Below are positions 29,532-35,219 of a stretch of DNA of 35,219 bases, piece after piece (the first letter of the stretch is position 1; each line of letters opens with the position of its first letter). The stretch comes from Hyphomicrobiales bacterium (GTDB taxonomy: Bacteria; Pseudomonadota; Alphaproteobacteria; Rhizobiales; Devosiaceae): contig WFXU01000012.1 of the NCBI GenBank assembly GCA_015490455.1, forward strand, positions 1 through 35,219, written 5' to 3'. Below the pieces are notes generated by a model. The model was given only the letters and a program-made list of their open reading frames with translations, had not been told where the DNA came from and did not search any database. Both the position numbers and the translations under genes were made by a program.

Positions 29532-30757
29532 CCCTTTACGCTACCTGCTGTTAGACCTTTGGTCATGAATCTTTCTAGCCCTAAAAAAATCAACATAATT
29601 GGAATTGTAGCAATTACTGACCCAGCCATTAAATGCTGACGCGGAATTTCAGAAGAATTTAGCATTGCTACTCCTCTAGTAAGAGTAAATTTACTTGGAT
29701 CATCCAATAGCATGAATGCCAAAAGCAATTCGTTCCAGGCAATCATAAATACATAAAGCGAGACTGAGGCAATTGCTGGAAGGCTGAGCGGCAAAGTTAT
29801 TTGCCAAATTACTTTTAGTCGGGTTAATCCATCCATTAAGCCTGCCTCTTCTACTTCAAATGGCAAACCACGAAAATATCCTTGCAACATATATAAAGCT
29901 ACAGGAATTGTTGTAACTGGATAGATTAACAAAATGCCAAATATTGAATTTCTTAAACCAACCATTGAAAAAGCAATATAAATAGGCAGGGCAAGAACAA
30001 TCATTGGAACCATATAAATCAATAAAATAGAGCGTGACATTATTGCCTGCCCCTTAAAACGCAAACGAGCAACGGCATAAGCGCCCGGAACGCTAAATAG
30101 CAGGGTAACCAGCACAGTTATGATAGAAACAAAAAATGAATTAATAAGATAATTGCCAAAACTATAATCGTTAAATAGTTCAATATAAGAGCGAAATAAT
30201 GCCCAACCCCTGCTAATATCTAATGAATAATCTAATGGGTTGAGTAATAATGCTTGCTGACTTTTAAGCGAGGTCATCACCATAATAAAAAACGGGATTG
30301 CAACAATTAAGATAAAGAATAAATAACCAAAACCCATTAAAAAACGAATTATTGCCTCTTCAAATTCGTGGCGAGTTAATTTACCAATTGGAAGTTCATT
30401 AAAAAATTTTGTAAGCGGCCAGACTAAGGCAAATGCGAAAAATATCAACCCTAATATTTGTGTTAAACTATTTTGCCAAAGCGGAATTCCAAGCGGCTGA
30501 GCAAATCTGAATAATGTAAGAAGAATTATACTAATTAGACCAATCAATATGGTTTGAAAAAATAATGAAATATTGGGTCTTCTTAATATTACTAATAGAG
30601 CAACTATTGCCCCAGTTGGCATAGCTCCAGTCAAACTTGGGGTAATAGGCTCACCCGTTAAAAGTGAGAAACTAATCGCAATTACAATAACAATTATAGC
30701 GCCCCAAAGAGCCCCAATAATTAAACCAAGAATATATCCAAAGCGAAAAAAACTCAC
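29528..30757 (-). CDS. Sugar ABC transporter permease (MalG/AglG type) with extra N-terminal helices
   Basis: This is the second inner-membrane permease of the importer. The 409-residue product has the MalG-type core from about residue 140 (LFFILIVAIPFFIMVMTSLK). The ATPase-contact loop reads EVEEAGLMDGLTRLKVIWQI, followed by TLPLSLPAI. Before this core are about 130 residues with four further hydrophobic segments, which plain MalG lacks. The GTG start overlaps the upstream stop as GTGA and is preceded by GGAGGAGG, a strong binding site. The end overlaps the original start of the hydrolase gene. Confidence 0.88.
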   Translation of the reverse strand: MSFFRFGYILGLIIGALWGAIIVIVIAISFSLLTGEPITPSLTGAMPTGAIVALLVILRRPNISLFFQTILIGLISIILLTLFRFAQPLGIPLWQNSLTQILGLIFFAFALVWPLTKFFNELPIGKLTRHEFEEAIIRFLMGFGYLFFILIVAIPFFIMVMTSLKSQQALLLNPLDYSLDISRGWALFRSYIELFNDYSFGNYLINSFFVSIITVLVTLLFSVPGAYAVARLRFKGQAIMSRSILLIYMVPMIVLALPIYIAFSMVGLRNSIFGILLIYPVTTIPVALYMLQGYFRGLPFEVEEAGLMDGLTRLKVIWQITLPLSLPAIASVSLYVFMIAWNELLLAFMLLDDPSKFTLTRGVAMLNSSEIPRQHLMAGSVIATIPIMLIFLGLERFMTKGLTAGSVKG

Positions 30758-31998
30758 AATCCCTCCTCCTTTGATAAGAGCTTAAAGAAGAATATTGAGA
30801 AAATTACCAAAATAATAAAAATAACTACCGCAACTGCTGCCCCTGCACCAATATTTGAAATTGCAAATGCTTGCTCATAAACATTAACGGTTAGTGTTCT
30901 TGTTCCAGCATTGCCCCCAGTAAGCAAGAAAATATCGTCAAATTTGTTAAATGTCCAAATGAAACGAAGTAGGAATAATACGCTTAAAATTCCCATTAAT
31001 TGCGGTAGGGATAAATAGTAAAATTTTTGAAATGGTGATGCGCCATCCATGTCAGCGGCTTCATATATATCGCTATTTATGCTTTGCATTCGCGCTAAAA
31101 TAAATAAGAATGACATTGGGAAATAACGCCAGACTTCAAATAGGGTGACCATAATTAAGGCCTGCGGCTTTTCACCAAAAAAATTGAACGGTTCGCTAAT
31201 TACCTTCATCTGAATTAATAATGAGTTGGCAGATCCTGAAAAAGGGTCAAATAATGTAACCCAAGTAAAGGCAACAGCAATAACGGGGGCGACATAGGGG
31301 AATAAAAACAGACCACGTAAGAAACCCTGACCGCGAAAATTCCTGTTTAATAGCATAGCGGCAAATAAGCCTACAACCAAAGCGCCAATAGTTCCAAAGG
31401 TTGCGTAAAATATAGTAACACCAATCACTCCCCAAAATTCACGAGCATCAAAAAGATAAATAAAATTATCAAAGGTGAAGGTGAAATTAAATAGAATTGA
31501 ACTAGTTTTGCCTTTAAGCTTAGCCTTTGTTTCATTTAAGTTAAACTTACTGTCTATAAAAACTTGATTTGCCGTAACTGGCATTTGCATTTTTTCATTA
31601 TAGCCTGCTTCCCAATCTCCTAAATTACATGACAATTTAGATCCATCTAAAGAGCAACGTTCATCTAGCTGTAAAATAGTAAGCCCAGATGGAATAATAT
31701 CAGACATGCTTACATCTAAAATAGAATGGGTTCGTGATGAATTTCTTAAGCGATATTCAAGAATTGCTTTATCACCAGCATTTGTTAAATCGCCACGAAT
31801 ACGTTCATAAGCGCTCGGAGTGGGAGGGCGTAAATCAGCTAGGCCAATTGGCTTAAAACTGATCCAAAAAATTGCTAAAAGAGGTAATATTACCACCAAT
31901 GCAATACTTATTATAGTCGGTGCCAACATTCTCCATGCCAGCTTTGCTTCACGCTTTTGCAAAGGTCCAATATTATTTGGAGGACTATTTGAGTTCAT
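30754..31998 (-). CDS. Sugar ABC transporter permease (MalF/AglF type) with periplasmic insert
   Basis: This is the first inner-membrane permease of the importer. The product has 414 residues from the ATG at 31998; the longer upstream frame runs into the binding-protein gene. After TM1 (about 24-46) there is a periplasmic insert of about 150 residues. It contains AILEYRLRNSSRTHSILDVS and a cysteine pair in ERCSLDGSKLSCNLGDW, resembling DUF11-type immunoglobulin-like repeats. The permease core follows, with the loop YEAADMDGASPFQKFYYLSL. The gene is intact and coupled to the next permease. Confidence 0.88.
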   Translation of the reverse strand: MNSNSPPNNIGPLQKREAKLAWRMLAPTIISIALVVILPLLAIFWISFKPIGLADLRPPTPSAYERIRGDLTNAGDKAILEYRLRNSSRTHSILDVSMSDIIPSGLTILQLDERCSLDGSKLSCNLGDWEAGYNEKMQMPVTANQVFIDSKFNLNETKAKLKGKTSSILFNFTFTFDNFIYLFDAREFWGVIGVTIFYATFGTIGALVVGLFAAMLLNRNFRGQGFLRGLFLFPYVAPVIAVAFTWVTLFDPFSGSANSLLIQMKVISEPFNFFGEKPQALIMVTLFEVWRYFPMSFLFILARMQSINSDIYEAADMDGASPFQKFYYLSLPQLMGILSVLFLLRFIWTFNKFDDIFLLTGGNAGTRTLTVNVYEQAFAISNIGAGAAVAVVIFIILVIFSIFFFKLLSKEEGL

Positions 31999-32535
31999 GT
32001 TACGCCTATGGTTAAATTTAGTGCAGGCCGGAGCAATGAATAAGGCACCGACCCGATTAGCATTAAAGCAAATTGGCTTACTTAATTTGTGCCAATTCCT
32101 CATTCAAGGCTTTAACGGTTGCGCTTGCATCACGCACTCCGTCTATATATTCACGAACTAAACGATTAATGATTTGGGAATTAACTATTTTGGAGGCTAA
32201 TCCAAGTTGCCCCTCAGAAACACCCCAACGTTTAGCAGTGGATAGACCGCCAACAATTTCATCAATCATATCTTGTGCATAAAGATTAGATAAAGGAGCT
32301 TTACGATCAACACCTACAGGCAATTTAGCCCAAGCATCTTGATAAGCGCTTGGGTTTGCCGCTGTTCCTTTACGCACAGGGAATTTACCCTCAGGCGCAA
32401 TAGAAAGTGTCGCCGTATAGCCATCTGACATTGAATATTCAACAAATTTCTCAGCAGCGTCAGTATCTGCATCAGATGTTATACCAAAATAATTGACATT
32501 AGCCCATGCAGCTCCATCAGGGTTAGATGGTCCTG

Positions 32536-32539
32536 AAAA
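32536..32539 (-). other. Frameshift site 2 in the binding-protein pseudogene
   Basis: The coding strand has four T's where five are needed to join the upstream part (ATGIVQNF) to the downstream part (SGPSNPDG). Both sides read as one conserved binding-protein sequence. Confidence 0.8.
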
Positions 32540-33245
32540 TTTTGAACAATTCCAGTAGCAGCAGCAAGTGCTGTAGAAGTTGGATCATCATTTATAGTTG
32601 GAGGCGCAGAATCGCGAAGTCCGGCCAATTCATCAAGAATGAATGGTGACCATATAATCATTGCAGCTTTGCCAGCAAAATATAATTCGCGAGATTGTTT
32701 CCAATATAATTCACCCGGAGGAGACGCTTTAGCAATTGCCTTATAAAATTCTAAAACTTGTGTTGTTGTTTCTTCATCCAAAGGCTTAAAGCCATTTTCA
32801 TCAACTGGGGATACGCCATTTGCAAGGAATACATGCTCAAGAACTTGAGACATGAAGCCCTCATCAATTTTGGTTGCCGCAACAAAACCATAGATTTCAG
32901 GCGGATTATGTAATTTTTCAATGGCCGCCAAAACATTAGCGTAACTATCTGGAGCAGCCAATCCATTAGCATCAAATAGGTCTTTGCGATAAACAACCAT
33001 TTGTGTCCAGCCATCAACGGGAACAGAAGCATATCCCTCATCAACGGCTGCCATGCTCAATGCCCCCGATGAAAATGTAGCTGCGCCCAGTGAATTTATC
33101 ACATCAGTCGCTGCATCGCTATCAAGAATACCCGCCTCTGCCCACGGTAGAGCATATTGTAATGGGTGATAAATTATATCTGGAAGGTCTCCAGCGGCAA
33201 AAGCAGCTGTTACCCGAGTGCCAAGATCTGATTCTTCTACAGGAA

Positions 33246-33249
33246 TTTT
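33246..33249 (-). other. Frameshift site 1 in the binding-protein pseudogene
   Basis: The coding strand has four A's where five are needed to join GIAVEVK to IPVEESDLGTRVTAAF. Without the base, a TAG stop follows after two codons (F and L). Confidence 0.8.
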
Positions 33250-33451
33250 ACCTCAACAGCGATGCCAGTTGAGGCTTCAAAATCAGCGGCCATCTGTTGT
33301 TGTTTGGCTAATCTGTCGGGTTGAGTTTCCATAGTCCAAAAGCGCAAATTTTGCGCATTTGCTGCAAATGCCGACATGATGAATGTCAGCGATGCCCCTA
33401 TTAACAGGCTTTCAAGCCTGAAAGTTTTTGATTTGGTCATTATGTTCTCCC

Positions 33452-34570
33452 TTAACCATTTTCTTTTATCTTTGCAACCATTGCAGAGATTTCTTTTGGC
33501 GATTTGGTTCGTGGTCCATCTGATTGGCGTTCAATCAAACGTGCATCCTCCAATTCGCAAAAATCATTTGCATCCGCACCGCGAATAAGTCGTAAAATTA
33601 TGTCAGCCAGCCGCCTGCCTGCCTGTTGAGAATCCACCGCAAAACTTGTGAGAGGCGGAGTGGCATAAGCTCCTTCGGGAATGCCGTCATACCCAATTAC
33701 TGAAATATCCCGACCGATAAACAAACCTAGCGATTCTGCCGCTCTATATGCCCCCAATGCTACTTGATCAAGCGCACAAATTATCGCGGTGGGCGGAGAG
33801 GGCAATGTTAATAATTTTCGCGCTGCCCGAAAGCCTTGCTCTTTAGTCATCGCCCCCTCAATAATAAGATTTTCGTCTATTTTTAGGTTTGAATTGGCCA
33901 AACCTTGCAAATATCCTTGCCGGCGTAATTTTTCAAAATTATTATCAGCATCACCTCCGATATAGGCGATATGTTGATGAGAAAAATTAACCAAGCGCGC
34001 AACAGCTCGCTCCATTGCCCTCTCGCCGGCAATGTCAAACCAGGCACAATTGGTCGCATCTTTAATGCGACCATAAAGGACAAAGGGCATATTTTTGCAT
34101 TTTAATAGTTCAACACGTGCATCGTTAATTTTGGTTCGCGGTATTATAAAGCCATCTACCTTTTGTTCTGCAACAAGTCTTGAATGAACCTTTAAGCTAT
34201 GTTCTTCAGAATGGGCTGTGGCAACAACCAATGTCCAGTCATCTTCACCAAGTCGGCGCGAAATACCGTCTAGAAATTCCGATAAAAAGGGTTTATGGGC
34301 ATTGACACCTTCAACATTTAGAACAAGACCGATAGATTTTACTAAGCCAGTTCTAATTGCCTGTGCATGGCTTGATGGCCGATAACCTAATTGGGCGGCG
34401 GCGAGGGCTACTCTTTCTTGGGTTTCTTTTGATATGTCTGGATATTGATTGAGCGCGCGTGAAACAGTCCCCTTAGTCAAATTCAAATGATTAGCAAGAT
34501 CTTGAATTCTGACTTTGCCGCTACGGGAGCGATTTTTATTTATCGACATTTTTTTGCGCTCTTTTGGCAT
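33452..34570 (-). CDS. LacI-family transcriptional regulator of the sugar operon
   Basis: This is a repressor-type regulator, similar in position to AglR of rhizobial alpha-glucoside operons. The 372-residue product has an N-terminal LacI helix-turn-helix (about 21-47, RIQDLANHLNLTKGTVSRAL), the hinge region ending near GYRPSSHAQAIRTG, and a periplasmic-binding-like effector domain including VIGYDGIPEGAYATPPLTSF. It is the first gene of the operon, so it is probably autoregulated through the two operators upstream. AGGAGGG lies 5 bases before the ATG at 34570. The gene is intact although two genes it controls are broken. Confidence 0.92.
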   Translation of the reverse strand: MPKERKKMSINKNRSRSGKVRIQDLANHLNLTKGTVSRALNQYPDISKETQERVALAAAQLGYRPSSHAQAIRTGLVKSIGLVLNVEGVNAHKPFLSEFLDGISRRLGEDDWTLVVATAHSEEHSLKVHSRLVAEQKVDGFIIPRTKINDARVELLKCKNMPFVLYGRIKDATNCAWFDIAGERAMERAVARLVNFSHQHIAYIGGDADNNFEKLRRQGYLQGLANSNLKIDENLIIEGAMTKEQGFRAARKLLTLPSPPTAIICALDQVALGAYRAAESLGLFIGRDISVIGYDGIPEGAYATPPLTSFAVDSQQAGRRLADIILRLIRGADANDFCELEDARLIERQSDGPRTKSPKEISAMVAKIKENG

Positions 34571-34590
34571 ATTTGCCCTCCTATATTCCC

Positions 34591-34619
34591 ATATAAGTAC
34601 CCGAAATCGGTTTCGTCAA
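34591..34619 (-). promoter_or_regulatory. Sigma-70 promoter of the sugar operon
   Basis: On the minus strand, TTGACG (34614-34619) and TTATAT (34591-34596) are separated by exactly 17 bp, which is close to consensus. The start codon lies 20 bp further on, with a strong ribosome binding site. A LacI-type operator fills most of the spacer. Confidence 0.75.
34602..34615. promoter_or_regulatory. LacI-type operator 1, inside the promoter spacer
   Basis: CGAAATCGGTTTCG is a near-perfect palindrome (one mismatched pair) of the CGAAANCGNTTTCG type bound by LacI-family regulators. It lies between the -10 and -35 boxes and touches the -35, so bound repressor would block RNA polymerase. Confidence 0.8.
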
Positions 34620-34637
34620 TGGTTTTTAATATTTTTT

Positions 34638-34651
34638 CGAAATCGGTTTCG
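34638..34651. promoter_or_regulatory. LacI-type operator 2, upstream of the -35 box
   Basis: This is an identical copy of operator 1 (CGAAATCGGTTTCG), 36 bp away centre to centre. Two identical 14-mers so close together in AT-rich DNA strongly support a regulator-binding function. Confidence 0.8.
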
Positions 34652-35112
34652 CCAAAATAACCAATAAAATCCTCCTTTATTGTTTTAATTTTGGGTTTGC
34701 TTAATTATTTATGACATTAAAAAGCGAATAATTTTAGACCTAAATAAATAGTAAAAGGCCTGGTTTACATTTGTTCAAATATTTCCACTTTTCTAATTTC
34801 CTTTGTACTGTTTTTGCCGGAACAGTCTGATTTAACTTAAAAAAATTAAATAAAATTATTCCTGAATCATTATTTTTTGGCTATTATACTGGTCGGAAAC
34901 TATTAAGGTTGAGCCATAATTTAGGCCAGAATTTTATCAGTGTAGAATTATTCTCAAATTTTGTCTGAAGAATTTGACCCCCTGTGGAGAATTTTTGTCA
35001 ATATGTTGATATTTTGTCTTTGTGCAGAAATCGGAAGTCAGAAGGCGGGAAACGGGGGTAGTGTCAACCTCCTAAAAATGTAAAAGTCATGATTTGATCT
35101 GACGGTTGTGAA
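34652..35112. other. AT-rich intergenic region without a recognisable gene
   Basis: No supported ORF or RNA gene was found. The only items of note are the flanking repeat at 35025-35040 and a possible mobile-element end near 35058. Confidence 0.5.
35025..35040 (-). repeat. Short repeat flanking the sugar operon, right copy
   Basis: On the minus strand this reads TGACTTCCGATTTCTG, matching 27168-27183 at 14 of 16 positions in inverted orientation. Confidence 0.35.
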
Positions 35113-35219
35113 TTATCTGACAGCTAGCGTTTTTTGTAGCGCGCGGCCAGATAATTCTTGCATATCACCAATATTTTTTGATTGTGCAAGCTCTTTGCCA
35201 TCTTGGAAGGTCTGCATCG
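35113..35219 (-). other. Unidentified 3' ORF fragment cut by the window edge
   Basis: On the minus strand one frame is open from the window edge to a TAA at 35113-35115 and ends GRALQKTLAVR. A second frame also stays open to 35123. I do not recognise either product. GC content is slightly higher than in the adjacent gap. About 55 bp beyond the stop, a TGTCAACCTCC near 35058 could be the end of an insertion element, but this is only a guess. Confidence 0.2.

Larger units (their letters stand above)
32078..33440 (-). pseudogene. Sugar ABC transporter substrate-binding protein with two frameshifts
   Basis: This would be the periplasmic binding protein that sets the specificity of the importer. 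It starts with a signal peptide (MTKSKTFRLESLLIGASLTF, cleavage probably after ANAQ) and LRFWTMETQPDRL. The frame breaks at 33246-33249, where GTAAAATTCC needs one more A to read VKIPVEESDLG. It breaks again at 32536-32539, where CAAAATTTTCAGG needs one more T to read QNFSGPSNPDGAAWANVNYF. With both bases restored, a single 454-residue protein results, a normal length for family 1 binding proteins. As it stands, translation stops after 67 residues. The RBS AAGGGAGAA sits before the ATG, 11 bp after the regulator gene. Confidence 0.85.

Noticed and set aside
29487-33249. Programmed frameshifting or phase variation as the cause of the broken sugar genes
   Set aside because: The runs are only four to six bases long, no slippery heptamer with downstream structure is apparent, and two sites in one binding-protein gene would be unusual. 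Decay or error is simpler.

Overview
This AT-rich window looks like an alphaproteobacterial chromosome, most likely from the Hyphomicrobiales (Rhizobiales) side. The main grounds are a complete 14-gene nuoA-N operon, NuoE with the C-terminal helix-hairpin-helix extension typical of alphaproteobacteria, the gene order nuoN-birA-rnj-proS-lolC-lolD, and an Agl-type glucoside ABC operon led by a LacI-family regulator. Taxonomy is inferred from gene content and order only.

Layout. 1-121: frameshifted 5' end of an IS481-like transposase, cut by the window edge. 321-3227: two tandem paralogous TadG-like proteins, each with an N-terminal membrane anchor and a von Willebrand A domain carrying a cysteine-rich insertion. 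3344-3420: tRNA-Asp(GTC). 4007-4498: a small exported beta-barrel protein followed by a good terminator. 4556-4888: a non-coding leader that becomes G/T-rich and contains degenerate repeats. 4889-19632: nuoA-N, encoding respiratory complex I, tightly packed with several start/stop overlaps. 19636-25605: birA, rnj, proS, lolC and lolD on the same strand. 25698-27083: an unrecognised protein ending in a JAMM/RadC-type metalloprotease domain, which may be an effector or toxin. 27213-34570, minus strand: lacI-type regulator, substrate-binding protein, two permeases, a GH63/MGH1-like glycoside hydrolase and a MalK-type ATPase. 34652-35219: mostly non-coding, ending in an unidentified ORF fragment.

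How the genes work together. Complex I (NuoA-N) oxidises NADH and pumps protons. BirA, RNase J, ProS and LolCD are housekeeping proteins for biotinylation, RNA turnover, translation and lipoprotein export. The minus-strand operon would import an alpha-glucoside-like solute and cleave it in the cytoplasm. Its promoter has a LacI-type operator placed between the -35 and -10 boxes and a second operator 36 bp away.

The most notable results are three separate one-base homopolymer losses in the sugar operon, two in the binding protein and one near the start of the hydrolase. All housekeeping genes stay open through longer homopolymer runs, so the operon appears to be decaying. The JAMM-domain protein and the paired Cys-rich TadG-like proteins are the best candidates for undescribed biology.
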